From a bacterium (Candidatus Ratteibacteria) CG_4_9_14_3_um_filter_41_21 (GTDB lineage: Bacteria > Ratteibacteria > UBA8468): a stretch of 20,843 nt of DNA. Location of the stretch: contig PFWI01000016.1 in the NCBI GenBank assembly GCA_002791075.1, positions 1-20,843 on the forward strand, given 5' to 3'. The position numbers and the translations under genes were made by a program. The first letter of the stretch is position 1. Every line of letters begins with the position of its first letter. Under the pieces are notes generated by a model. That model saw nothing but the letters and a program-made list of their open reading frames with translations. It searched no databases and was not told where the DNA came from. Positions 1 through 8,026 of this stretch are shown piece by piece.

Positions 1-1427
1 CCCCAGGTGTTGTATTCCTTCTCAATAGATTGCTTAAATTCAGCCGAGTTAAACCAATCAATTTTTCCATAGTCAGCTGCGCCGGGAATAATGGGCAGGT
101 TATACCTCTTGCTTAATTCGTATAACTCTTTCTCCACATCGATAGACCTATCCCCGGACCAGACATGCTGGAAATAGTAGGTCTGAAGAACGGTAGTATT
201 TAGCCATTTTAGGGCTTTCGTCACATAATCAGGTTTCCTGAAATAACCGTGATAGGAGAAGATTCTGATAAACCTATCCTTGCTAAACCAGTCGCTTTCT
301 CTTGGAACAGGCTCTTTAGCTCTTTCTTTGGTTAGTAGATTTACCTCCTCAACCAGGCTCTTAATCTCTGGAGCAAATTGCTTCTCTATATTCTTGACCT
401 TCTCTACAATTTCTTCATTATGTTCGTTTACCTGTTTTTGAATGGATTGAATTTCCTTTGATTGGATTAAATTAAAACTTTTCTTGATTATTCTCTCGGT
501 AAACCTATGGTTTTCATCTTTCAGATTATTAACTGCATTTTCTAATTTTTTCTGGAGCAATCTTACTTTTGATTCTATACTCTTCTCTTTTAGTTCAAAA
601 ATCTCCAGATCATAACCGGCTCCATCAAGTTCTGTTCCCAATTCATACCAAAGCTTACAAATGGTATGATAATTTTCCAAGCAGGTTTCCTCTATCTTCA
701 GCCTCAAAACAGATAGTTCTTCCCATTCTGAATAAGAAGAACTATCTTTCGGGGTATCCTTTGCCAACCAGGCTATCCCCTGAACTAAAAGTTTCTTCTC
801 CGTTCCTTCTACCTTTATGTCGCTGTTATCTGAAGCAATGCCGAAGGCATTCCCGACGCATAAAACCTTACCTTTGTTCCCGACTACCCCGGCAATTATC
901 TCAGGATGGATACCGGAATCATCGTTAGCCAATACCCTTCCTAAAGGACCAGGTTTAAGGATAATATGGTCGTAGTAGGAATGGATAATCTTATCCATCC
1001 CTTTTGTTACCGGATGTCTTTTATCGGTAACAAGAATGGTGCGGTTATCCACTCTTCCGGTAGCCGTTGCTATCTCAGGAAAGACCTTAAACCTATCTCG
1101 CCATCCACCCACAGAATAACTGGAAAGTAACACCCCATAGCCACTGTAAGCATAAGCATTCAGAGCAAGCCTCTCCTTCTCTTTGATAATATAGTAACCG
1201 GTAGCAGGAATAATCACCACATCAAATCTTAATAAATTTTCCTTATCTATACGGGTAAAGTATTCAGGGTGAAAATTGGGGATTTCTTTCAAGGTATCAT
1301 AGATACCTACCGCCCCATAGGTCTCTCCCTTATAGATGCCTACCTTTACCTCATTCTGATTTGCTAAAGCAAGATTACTCGCAAGGATAAGAGATGAGAA
1401 AACCATCGCTAAAAAGATTCTTAACAT
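1..1427 (-). CDS. Secreted protein with GATase1/ThuA-like domain, coiled coil and C-terminal domain (partial)
   Basis: The reading frame is open from an ATG at 1427 to the window edge (475 complete codons; the 3' end is missing). AGGAGG lies five bases upstream of the ATG at 1427 and only two bases from the overlapping ATG at 1430, which favours 1427. Residues 1 to about 22 form a signal peptide (short basic start, hydrophobic core, ALA before the cut), so the protein is exported. Residues about 25-230 resemble the class I glutamine-amidotransferase-like or ThuA fold that is common in sugar-utilisation loci, with alternating beta strands and phrases such as VGIYKGETYG and GKVLCVGNAFG. Residues about 235-360 are rich in Glu, Lys and Leu and look like a coiled coil. 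From about 365 a new domain begins (FIRIFSYHGYF...) that resembles the first strands of a TIM-barrel hydrolase. The family assignment is by eye; the exact activity is unknown. Two tandem promoters lie upstream. Confidence 0.7.
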   Translation of the reverse strand, partial: MLRIFLAMVFSSLILASNLALANQNEVKVGIYKGETYGAVGIYDTLKEIPNFHPEYFTRIDKENLLRFDVVIIPATGYYIIKEKERLALNAYAYSGYGVLLSSYSVGGWRDRFKVFPEIATATGRVDNRTILVTDKRHPVTKGMDKIIHSYYDHIILKPGPLGRVLANDDSGIHPEIIAGVVGNKGKVLCVGNAFGIASDNSDIKVEGTEKKLLVQGIAWLAKDTPKDSSSYSEWEELSVLRLKIEETCLENYHTICKLWYELGTELDGAGYDLEIFELKEKSIESKVRLLQKKLENAVNNLKDENHRFTERIIKKSFNLIQSKEIQSIQKQVNEHNEEIVEKVKNIEKQFAPEIKSLVEEVNLLTKERAKEPVPRESDWFSKDRFIRIFSYHGYFRKPDYVTKALKWLNTTVLQTYYFQHVWSGDRSIDVEKELYELSKRYNLPIIPGAADYGKIDWFNSAEFKQSIEKEYNTW

Positions 1428-1478
1428 CATAACCTCCTGGTTTTAAGGATTTTAATTTGTCCTGGCCTCAAGATGTGG

Positions 1479-1613
1479 TTACAAGTTGAGTCTCCAGAAC
1501 CTCCTTATCTTCTTCCTGTATTCTTCTATAGAATCGTAGGCAAATTCCGCCACTAATCTATCCGCTCCTGAGATTTCAAAGAGCGCCCTCTTTTCACCAT
1601 CAGTTGGATTATA
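1479..1613 (-). other. Short open stretch in the leader of the upstream-promoted gene; possible 3' gene remnant
   Basis: A minus-strand frame is open between a stop at 1614-1616 and a TAA at 1479-1481. It reads like the end of a real protein (phrases LFEISGADRL and YDSIEEYRKKI) but has no ATG; the only in-frame alternative is a GTG giving about 24 residues. It lies entirely downstream of the -10 box at 1608-1613, so it is transcribed in the roughly 170-base leader of the secreted protein gene. It may be the residue of a lost gene or an upstream leader ORF. I do not recognise the family. Confidence 0.3.
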
Positions 1614-1636
1614 TCACATGCTGACAAAACTGTCAA
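1608..1636 (-). promoter_or_regulatory. Consensus sigma-70-type promoter P1
   Basis: On the minus strand TTGACA (1631-1636) and TATAAT (1608-1613) are separated by exactly 17 bases, a perfect match to both consensus boxes. Transcription would begin near 1600-1601 and read into the secreted GATase1-like gene whose ATG is at 1427. Confidence 0.8.
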
Positions 1637-1658
1637 TTTTTCAGTTCTGAAACTGAAA
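1622..1658. promoter_or_regulatory. Two palindromes over and next to the P1 -35 box; candidate operators
   Basis: TGACA (1622-1626) and TGTCA (1631-1635) form an inverted repeat with a four-base centre overlapping the -35 box. Immediately upstream, TTTCAGTT (1639-1646) and AACTGAAA (1651-1658) form an eight-base-arm palindrome, also with a four-base centre. Their placement between P2 and P1 is what would be expected for repressor or activator sites. No regulator gene is next to them. Confidence 0.45.
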
Positions 1659-1668
1659 TTCTGACCTA

Positions 1669-1697
1669 AGAATAACACATCAAATTCTGATTGTCAA
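1669..1697 (-). promoter_or_regulatory. Second tandem promoter P2
   Basis: On the minus strand TTGACA (1692-1697) is followed after 17 bases by TATTCT (1669-1674). A run of A directly upstream of the -35 box resembles an UP element. It lies 61 bases upstream of P1 and points the same way. Confidence 0.6.
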
Positions 1698-1835
1698 TTT
1701 TTTTCGCGATTCTTCTTCAATTGATTAGAGATTTTCCCCTCGCCATAATTTGTTGAGAAGCCATCTCTCAAAAGTTTTTCTCTTGAGCTCTCTATCCTTG
1801 CGAGATCACCATTGCAGAGAGAACCTTTTTCTTTC

Positions 1836-2063
1836 TCATTCCCTTTTTCTGTGTTGCCAGTAAGCAGTACCGGCCCTAACTCTGCGAGAGCGTTTTTTTC
1901 GTTTTTTTAAAGTGACACCATGCTCACTTAAGATACGGGCAACACTTCTTGCACTTATTATTTCTCCTTCCTTTTCCAAAAGATCTCTTATGTCGTTCAT
2001 ATCAAGCTCTGGACGCTTGAATCTTATTGAGAGAACTCTTTGCTTGACATCCTCTGTCCTCAC
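1836..2063 (-). pseudogene. Decayed transposase N-terminal fragment with helix-turn-helix
   Basis: A GTG-started frame of 75 residues contains a helix-turn-helix-like segment (DIRDLLEKEGEIISARSVARIL) followed by a strongly basic stretch (KKRKKRSRR), a layout seen at the N-terminus of several DDE transposases. The same frame continues upstream of the GTG through in-frame stops, and a neighbouring frame (KDKPRGPIAVTT) reads more naturally into it, which suggests an old frameshift. No catalytic domain follows; the frame ends in a stop and the next 100 bases hold no transposase sequence that I recognise. I cannot name the IS family. Confidence 0.5.
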
Positions 2064-2373
2064 GTAGTTACGGCTATAGGACCTCTTGGTTTATCCTTTA
2101 GCCCTTCCCATCTATTTTCTCCCCAGGCCTTCTGGCACTATCTTTAGATTTACAGTCCTACAAGAGTACTCCTTTTGCCTATTTTACCCCAATAAATGCT
2201 GTTTTGACCTATTTTTACAAAGCATTTACTGATATTTTCTGCCATAATGTCATTAACTATTTCTAATCGCCTGCACACCTAACAGCGTTACTGATCCTGG
2301 ATTTTTCCCTCTACTACAATCTCTCAATGTCAAATTTACTGTGGGTTCAGAATCCCTGCTTATTTAAAGTATT
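2064..2373. other. Gene-free stretch, probably the rest of the decayed transposable element
   Basis: There is no convincing gene. The minus strand has only a 32-codon ATG frame and several short stop-interrupted frames leading into the transposase fragment. I see no clear terminator hairpin for the gene that ends at 2374 and no clean terminal inverted repeats. The best reading is degraded insertion-sequence DNA. Confidence 0.35.
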
Positions 2374-3780
2374 TTATATCCTTTGTAGCATCTTGAGTCT
2401 GCGTGCCGGTACCGTCCAACTCTGACCTTTGGCCTCTGACTCACGGTCTTTCCAGGACCAGGTTGTTGATATAGACACGGGAGATTTACCATAGTTGGCT
2501 AATACTAAATAGGTATTTTCATTAACGAAAAGAGTAACCACTAAATTATCAGGTATGTCCCCTTTGAAGAGCTTGCTTTCCTGCACCTCAATCCACACCC
2601 AGGAGCCTTCGGATACCATCGGACGATAAAGGTCAAAGTAATAAAACCATCTTCTTCTGGCCTCAGGTCGGGCAAAGGAGCTATCCCACCAACCGTAGAT
2701 ATATGGGCCATCTGGATGGTTGATATAATAATTATGAATACGGTGACAATGCGCATTCACCGCCTCTTTTTCCCAGGGCTCATCGTATTTAATTCCTGAC
2801 ACCATACAGCGTTCACCGGTCATCGGACGACCATCCACCCGAAGCGGGAACCGAAGATAGGGAATGGTATGGAGATAAAAGTCATCCTCCTTTTCTATCT
2901 TGACCTCCCTCATATCCGGACAGGGCACTACATACGGTGAAAAATCTTTAGTTGCCTCACGCAGATGGTCCAGTGAGCCAACACTTTCCCCTACCCAGAG
3001 GTAATCATAAACAGGTATTTCAGATAAAGGAATTGTGGCTTCCTGACGGTGAACCTTAAAGATTCCACCTTTGCTCCGAACCATTCCGTGCACAATTCCC
3101 AGAAGGTCCTCTAAGGCGGCATCATGCTCTATCGTTTCAATTCCCGGAGAGATATGGCTTTTTGGTTGGGTTGCATTAGCTAAAGAATCATACCCCAAAT
3201 CATCATAAAGACCATCCACCTCATATTCATCAAGAATTCGTTCCAGTTTTGGAAGAAGGTAAGCTCTCCATCCAGGACTGGCAGGAGAACAGTGCGCATA
3301 TTGGTAGAAAAGTTGAACCGATTTTTGAATTTTATCTCCGGAGGTTGACGCTGCCCGAATTGCCCACTCCTCCCTGAAGTCAGGGTCGCGGATGTCAAAG
3401 AATCCGGTGGAGATATAGGGGATTATCTTCATCCCCAAACTATGGACCAGTTTTATGAAATGACGGAATCCCTCCTCGTCGTGGCTGGTAAACTTGTCCG
3501 CACCTAAGACCCTCAAAGGGTCATTCCATTCCTCATGGATTTGAATTAAACCAACATTATGTTTAGCGAATTCTGTCAGTAACTCAATATCATAGGTTGT
3601 AGGCTCAATTGAAAATCTTTGCGGATATTCTCCTAGATTGTAAGTTACCTGGCCGGGTAAATAATCCTTTACCATCCACTTCCTCCGAGATTTACTGACC
3701 GATTTGTTTGCGTCTAATAAGTTTTTTTGCCGTTGTTGATGAGTTTCTGCATCCAACTCTGCTATTCTCATTTTAGACAT
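2374..3780 (-). CDS. Glycoside-hydrolase-like TIM-barrel protein
   Basis: This 468-residue protein has no signal peptide and is therefore probably cytoplasmic. A TTG at 3786 is possible, but the ATG at 3780 has a GGGGG run seven bases upstream and gives a more usual start. The first 45 residues are polar and helical. From about residue 65 a (beta/alpha) barrel is visible: VGLIQIHEEW (77-86), GMKIIPYISTGFF (116-128) and VDGLYDDLGYD (188-198), the last being the strand-end Asp pattern that carries the nucleophile in alpha-galactosidase or amylase-like barrels. A C-terminal beta domain (about 390-468, LVVTLFVNENTYLVLANYG) is typical of these enzymes. The start overlaps the end of the upstream acetyltransferase frame by eight bases, indicating translational coupling. 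The substrate is unknown, and the catalytic residues are not assigned with confidence. Confidence 0.6.
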   Translation of the reverse strand: MSKMRIAELDAETHQQRQKNLLDANKSVSKSRRKWMVKDYLPGQVTYNLGEYPQRFSIEPTTYDIELLTEFAKHNVGLIQIHEEWNDPLRVLGADKFTSHDEEGFRHFIKLVHSLGMKIIPYISTGFFDIRDPDFREEWAIRAASTSGDKIQKSVQLFYQYAHCSPASPGWRAYLLPKLERILDEYEVDGLYDDLGYDSLANATQPKSHISPGIETIEHDAALEDLLGIVHGMVRSKGGIFKVHRQEATIPLSEIPVYDYLWVGESVGSLDHLREATKDFSPYVVPCPDMREVKIEKEDDFYLHTIPYLRFPLRVDGRPMTGERCMVSGIKYDEPWEKEAVNAHCHRIHNYYINHPDGPYIYGWWDSSFARPEARRRWFYYFDLYRPMVSEGSWVWIEVQESKLFKGDIPDNLVVTLFVNENTYLVLANYGKSPVSISTTWSWKDRESEAKGQSWTVPARRLKMLQRI

Positions 3781-4923
3781 TTTCAAGCCCCCAGAAATAG
3801 AAATCTAAAGGAAAGAGAGAGACTAATAATCTTTTTTGCTCTTCATCTCCTGCGAAATTCTCGGGAGAGAAACCAAAGAGTAAACGCACCATCTCTATAT
3901 CGGAGAGAGAAACTACGTTCTGGGTTTCCTGCTCCTCGATCTTAATTTCCTCTTCCCAAATCAGGGTTGCTTTCTGCCTGCTATCTGTCATCTCAAGGGT
4001 AATGGAGGTGCCCTTTTCTATTCTGTAAAGTTCTGTTTTGCTCTGAATCTGCTCCCGGAAGGAGAAAAGCGTTTTCTTTAAATCAACAATCTTAAACATA
4101 CAGAAAGGAATAACTTCCCAGGAATAACTTCTCTGATACAGGGTGCGCAGTATGCTACTGTCCTTGCACGGAGTAGCAACAATAAGGTTAGAGAAAGAGC
4201 AATTAGGATGATTGAGAAGGGAGGAGAAAAGTTTAATTACCACCGAAGGCTCTCCGCCAAATTGGATCACCCGATGTTCACTTAATACGGCATAAGCATA
4301 GGAATCCTTCTCCTTCCCTATCCAGATCTCTGAATTTGTGTTCTTTCCAACATCCTCTCAAAATCCTCACGGGAATGTTTAATCCTTAAAGGCTCCTTTT
4401 CATAAATTTCAATGATTCTTTCTAAATCCTTCTTTTCATTATAGCTTCTCCAGGTAAAATCTTTTCCAATATTCACTTCTTTTAATGAGCGCCGGTTCAG
4501 ATGAAAAAGCACTTTTCTCCCTGAAGTTTCCCATCCGAAATGTCTGTATCTTTGCGTATCTCCCCCGAGGACGGATAAAGGTATTTCCCTTTCCTTCATT
4601 TCTTCTGTTGTATAGTTTAACAGTTTCCCCATATACCCTCTACCCTTATAATCAGGATGGGTAGCTACACCAGCAATACCGCCTACCTTAATCCTGGAGC
4701 CATCAACAATTGCTTCCAGCGGGACTAATCCCACACAACTGACCAATTTCCCATCCTCCTTAATCACAAAATAGTTCCCGGGAATAATGTTTTTCCTTTT
4801 AGAGCCCAGAGGATAGTAATTAAAGAAATGCTGCTTGGTAAATCCATAGGCTCCTTCTGCTAAATCCATCAATTCATCATATTCCTCGGGATGCATTGTC
4901 CTTGGTCCTTCATAATTTCCCAT
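3773..4923 (-). pseudogene. Frameshifted Eis-like GNAT acetyltransferase
   Basis: Two adjacent frames together encode one protein of about 383 residues, the usual length of the Eis-like family (GNAT domain, second GNAT-like half, C-terminal sterol-carrier-like domain). The first frame (4923 to 4318) carries the acetyl-CoA-binding motif with ATHPDYKGRGYMGKLL (residues 87-102) and RYRHFGWE. The second (ending at 3773) carries the C-terminal domain with SLSDIEMVRLLFGFSP. Between them the frame EIWIGKEKDSYAYAVLSEH reads directly into the second part, so the GTG at 4270 is not a real start. One missing A in the GGAAAGAAC tract near 4335-4345 explains the break. This could be a real mutation or a homopolymer sequencing error. 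If intact, it would acetylate a small amine or an unidentified substrate. The TAATG overlap with an upstream gene tail indicates that it was part of an operon. Confidence 0.75.
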
Positions 4924-4976
4924 TATTCACCAAATATTTTCTTGGCATTAAACCGCATTATGCCACCGTATTTTCT
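4923..4976 (-). pseudogene. Orphan C-terminal tail of an amidohydrolase-like gene
   Basis: Seventeen codons (RKYGGIMRFNAKKIFGE) lie between an in-frame stop at 4977-4979 and a TAA at 4923-4925 that overlaps the next gene's ATG as TAATG. The phrase MRFNAKKIFG is the classic last helix of TIM-barrel amidohydrolases (compare FKNAKRLLRI at the end of the intact amidohydrolase at 12838). Everything upstream of it is missing, so an amidohydrolase gene has apparently been deleted between the URO-D gene ending at 4992 and this point. The call rests on a very short match. Confidence 0.4.
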
Positions 4977-4991
4977 TTACTCACTGGTCTT

Positions 4992-6095
4992 TCATACTTG
5001 ATATTCTCGGACTTTATCCATTAACCGATTAGCAAAATCTATATCTGCAACTTTGTCAACCTCGTATAAGATTCCACCAATCAAGTTGTGTCTTTCCAAA
5101 GCAGTATAAAAATCGTTGCATTCAACATCAACAATAAGAGGGATAAAACCTGTCACAATTTTAATTTTATTCAAAACATTAAATGCAGGGGGAGAATCCT
5201 TGTCATCACAAAAACGAATTGCTTTTAGTCCTTTAATGGTAGAAACTGCCTTTAGTAAATGTCTGCCATTACCATGAAGATGCAATATTCCGCCATCAAA
5301 TTTATTAAATATTCTTTCGACAGGTTCCCTTCCCCATTGTTCAAAGTATTCAACAGAGGTCATATGAAAAGGGTCAACACTTTCTGAAACAATCCTCCCA
5401 GGAATCCATTCTGCCAGATTGCTACATGTGCCATTACCAAGTAAAGGTATTTGGTCAAAAAAATCGGTCTGGACTTCAGCATTTAAATTATGAGCAAAAT
5501 CAATTGCTTTTTGCACAAGTTCTGGTTTATCAATTAAGGAAAGATATGTTTTCGTTGCCCCGATTAATTCAAAGATAGAATTAAGACCGTCTATTAAAAT
5601 AAAATGGCTGATGCCAAATTTGTTTGATGCTCCTTTAACAAATATTTTTAGCTGGTTAATATAGCGCTTATACCATTTATGGCTTTTGTCAAACTTAAGC
5701 TTATCCAATTCTGCTAAGTCGTTAAGAAGAGGGGTGACCATAGAGGAAACCCATCCAGCAGTTAGACCAGCAGTTGCTGTATCGCGTGTGAACTTGATAT
5801 CCCCTCCTAAAATCCCTCCATATATGCCCTGGTCCATTTCTGATAAATAAACACTGGGAATGCTATCATCCAACAGATTAATTCGCTCGTGAAGAACACT
5901 GTCCCAGAATAAAATTCTTTCAGAAGGGTCTGGATAATCGCAATTACCAGCTATATTATTATTTTTAAATTCTTCCAAATGTTTATTGGGAATGTGCATC
6001 CCGGCAAAAATTTTGTCTTGGTCGCGTTCTTCATATAAAGATCGCAATCTATTAAGAACATCTTGCGTATTTTGTTTATAAGCCAGCGTTTTCAC
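4992..6095 (-). CDS. URO-D superfamily protein (MtaA/CmuA-like fold), function unknown
   Basis: This 367-residue protein starts at a GTG with AAAGGA four bases upstream. It has the C-terminal pattern of the uroporphyrinogen decarboxylase superfamily, which includes heme-pathway decarboxylases and corrinoid/CoM methyltransferases: GGILHLHGNGRHLL (269-282), then a strand with KAIRFCDD, then GFIPLIVDVE. At the position where MtaA-type methyltransferases carry the zinc motif His-x-Cys, this protein has His272-Leu-His274-Gly. The heme-type N-terminal signature (PVWxMRQAGR) is absent, so it is not a heme enzyme by sequence. It follows the truncated URO-D gene by ten bases. Role in a methyl-transfer or decarboxylation step is inference only. 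Confidence 0.65.
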   Translation of the reverse strand: MKTLAYKQNTQDVLNRLRSLYEERDQDKIFAGMHIPNKHLEEFKNNNIAGNCDYPDPSERILFWDSVLHERINLLDDSIPSVYLSEMDQGIYGGILGGDIKFTRDTATAGLTAGWVSSMVTPLLNDLAELDKLKFDKSHKWYKRYINQLKIFVKGASNKFGISHFILIDGLNSIFELIGATKTYLSLIDKPELVQKAIDFAHNLNAEVQTDFFDQIPLLGNGTCSNLAEWIPGRIVSESVDPFHMTSVEYFEQWGREPVERIFNKFDGGILHLHGNGRHLLKAVSTIKGLKAIRFCDDKDSPPAFNVLNKIKIVTGFIPLIVDVECNDFYTALERHNLIGGILYEVDKVADIDFANRLMDKVREYQV

Positions 6096-6105
6096 TTATT
6101 CCTTT

Positions 6106-6639
6106 CTAAAATTTCAATGGATATTGTCCATACTTTCTGCAACTCTCAATCATTGTGATACAATTATCTGAGGTCTTTTTAGGGATGGGTATTTCATAGC
6201 AAAAGGAGCATGGAGAAAGGATAAAGCCTCCATTCTCTCCAGCATCTTTTATGCAATTTTTAACCTTTTGCTCTATTTCTTCATTAGGGCAGGCGCTTAA
6301 ATCACTATATTCAATATTGCCGATTAGACAGATATCTTTGCCAATTTTCTTTTTGGCATCAGCGAGAATAACATCTCCCATCGGAGGGGGTTCTAATACA
6401 TTGAGACCATCGGTTCCCATATCCCGGAATTTCTCCAAGAAATCATTTACCTTTCCACGAGAATGAACAATGGTTAAATAACCATAACTGTGAACTTTAT
6501 CAATCAGTTTCGGTTCATAGCTCATAACAAATTCATCAAAGTCTTTTGGACTCATAAGCGGAGGCAAGGCAAGTTCTGGACCATTAAAGTAGAATACCGT
6601 CTCCTGAGAACCAATATTTTTTGTAACAGTTAAGTTTTC
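6106..6639 (-). pseudogene. 3' fragment of a URO-D superfamily gene cut by the IS4-family element
   Basis: The last half of a URO-D superfamily protein is preserved. Recognisable segments are NGPELALPPLMSPKDF, TIVHSRGKV (the metal-site strand, here His-Ser-Arg) and the phrase EPPPMGDV followed by CLIGNI, typical of one URO-D-like subfamily common in sugar loci. The frame stays coding-like upstream of any start codon to about 6639, meets a stop at 6640-6642, and the IS begins 17 bases further at 6659. The N-terminal half does not reappear on the other side of the IS elements, where an AAC(3) gene is found instead, so it has been deleted. The fragment is not expected to be functional. Confidence 0.75.
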
Positions 6640-6761
6640 CTAAAATAATATTTTACTCCACTACTGTCCCGTTAACTTAGAGTGAAAATGCTGCAAACCC
6701 TCAATATTACAGGTATCTTCAAAGGAAAAAATTTTAAACGATTTGAAATGTTGGTAAAATA

Positions 6762-6793
6762 TGGCCATTTCAAAATAATGAAAGGAGTGGCCA
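6762..6793 (+). promoter_or_regulatory. Hairpin around the IS4 transposase ribosome-binding site
   Basis: TGGCCA (6762-6767) pairs with TGGCCA (6788-6793), and TTTCA (6768-6772) pairs with TGAAA (6779-6783), leaving a six-base loop. The Shine-Dalgarno GGAG (6784-6787) lies as a bulge between the two stems, and the ATG follows at once at 6794. A TAAAAT box at 6755-6760, with only a weak -35, would start transcription inside the left arm and so remove part of the stem. Confidence 0.45.
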
Positions 6794-7966
6794 ATGCATA
6801 CAGGAAAATTAGTCTTTGCGCAATTAATGGAATTGCTTCCACTGTACGAATTCCAGCGGTGCGTTCAGCGCTATCAAGGCAACTACCGGGTAAAAAATTT
6901 CTCATGTCTGGACCAGTTTTTATGTATGGCCTTTGCCCAACTTACCTATCGGGAAAGTCTGCGGGATATAGAATCCTGTCTTCGGGCGATGGAGCCACGG
7001 CTCTATCATATGGGTATCCGGAGCAAGGTCTCCCGAAGTACGCTGGCCAGAGCCAACGAAAACAGAGATTGGCGCATCTATGCCGACTTCGCTCAGGTAT
7101 TGATTGGGATAGCCCGGCCTCTCTATCTCAACGACGATTTCGGGGTACAACTGAAGCAAACGGCTTACGCCTTCGATTCTACCACCATAGACCTTTGCCT
7201 GGAACTCTTCCCCTGGGCAAAGTTCCGCAAAACCAAGGCCGCCATCAAACTCCATACTCTCCTGAATCTGCGTGGCAGTATCCCGGAATTCATCCATATT
7301 ACCAAAGGCAAAGTACACGATGTCAATATTCTGGATCTTCTGATTATTCAACCTGGTTCTTTCTATGTAATGGACCGGGGTTATCTGGACTTCGCAAGGC
7401 TCTATGCCATCCATCAGTCTTCCGCTTTCTTTGTAACACGAGCCAAGCGGAATCTCAAGACCAAACGCCGATATTCACGGCCGGTGGACAAAGCCACCGG
7501 TCTTCGCTCAGACCAGACCATCGTTCTTACTGGTATCAAGACCGCCAGGGACTATCCAGAACCTTTACGACGCATTTCCTATCGCGATCCCGAGACCGGA
7601 AAACATCTGGTGTTTTTGACCAACAACTTTGTCCTACCAGCCCTTACTATTGCCCTTCTGTTCAAAGCACGGTGGCGGGTAGAACTGTTTTTCAAATGGA
7701 TCAAACAACACCTTCGCATCAAGGCTTTCTTCGGTACATCCGAGAATGCCGTAAAGACTCAGGTTTGGATTGCCATCTGCGTGTATGTCTTGGTGGCCAT
7801 TTTAAAGAAACGCCTTCAGACCGACCGGAGTCTTTACACAATTCTACAGGTTTTGAGCCTCAGCCAATTCGAGAAAGAACCACTCTACGACTTGCTTTCG
7901 CAACAATTAGACCATTTATCAAAGAACAGCACCTTGCCGAAACAGTTGCTATTATTCAATCTTTAA
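6794..7966 (+). CDS. IS4-family transposase
   Basis: The full-length 390-residue transposase catalyses cut-and-paste movement of its element. The DDE triad is readable: Asp128 in YAFDST, Asp194 in YVMDRGYLDF and Glu297 in RWRVELFFKWIK. The last lies in the Y-(2)-R-(3)-E-(6)-K signature, with Phe290 in place of Tyr, then Arg293, Glu297 and Lys304. The N-terminus (MHTGKLVFAQLMELLP, then AFAQLTYRESLRDIE) is characteristic of the ISPepr1/IS4Sa-type DUF4372 group. The ATG is six bases after AGGAG. The TAA stop lies inside the right inverted repeat. The gene appears intact. It is transcribed against the surrounding operon, so read-through from that operon produces only antisense RNA. Confidence 0.93.
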   Translation: MHTGKLVFAQLMELLPLYEFQRCVQRYQGNYRVKNFSCLDQFLCMAFAQLTYRESLRDIESCLRAMEPRLYHMGIRSKVSRSTLARANENRDWRIYADFAQVLIGIARPLYLNDDFGVQLKQTAYAFDSTTIDLCLELFPWAKFRKTKAAIKLHTLLNLRGSIPEFIHITKGKVHDVNILDLLIIQPGSFYVMDRGYLDFARLYAIHQSSAFFVTRAKRNLKTKRRYSRPVDKATGLRSDQTIVLTGIKTARDYPEPLRRISYRDPETGKHLVFLTNNFVLPALTIALLFKARWRVELFFKWIKQHLRIKAFFGTSENAVKTQVWIAICVYVLVAILKKRLQTDRSLYTILQVLSLSQFEKEPLYDLLSQQLDHLSKNSTLPKQLLLFNL

Positions 7967-7996
7967 CGGGACAGTAGTGTTCTTTGACATAAGTTA

Positions 7997-8026
7997 TTGA
8001 CAACTTACCCCTATCTGTGAGATACT
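7997..8026 (+). promoter_or_regulatory. Internal promoter of the IS630 element
   Basis: TTGACA (7997-8002) lies in the left inverted repeat and is followed after 18 bases by GATACT (8021-8026, four of six consensus bases). Transcription would start near 8033, in the loop of the hairpin that precedes the transposase ATG. Confidence 0.45.

Larger units (their letters stand above)
6659..7979 (+). mobile_element. IS4-family insertion sequence (ISPepr1/IS4Sa-like group), right end interrupted by IS630
   Basis: A perfect 17-base terminal inverted repeat is present: CACTACTGTCCCGTTAA at 6659-6675 and its exact complement at 7963-7979. It encloses a single 390-codon transposase. The last three bases at the right end are ambiguous, because the IS630 element inserted at the TA (7975-7976) inside this repeat and the true terminal GTG is probably at 9175-9177. 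No direct repeat is seen when 6649-6658 is compared with 9178-9187, so the flanks no longer belong to one target site. Confidence 0.85.

Noticed and set aside
3773..4270. A separate 165-residue gene
   Set aside because: Its GTG start lies inside a coding-like frame that continues the acetyltransferase from upstream; it is the C-terminal half of that frameshifted gene.
6682..7977. A longer (431-codon) plus-strand frame overlapping the IS4 transposase
   Set aside because: It has no domain signature and a composition rich in Ser, Arg, Gln and Pro, as expected of an out-of-frame shadow. The 390-codon frame carries the DDE motifs and the ribosome-binding site.
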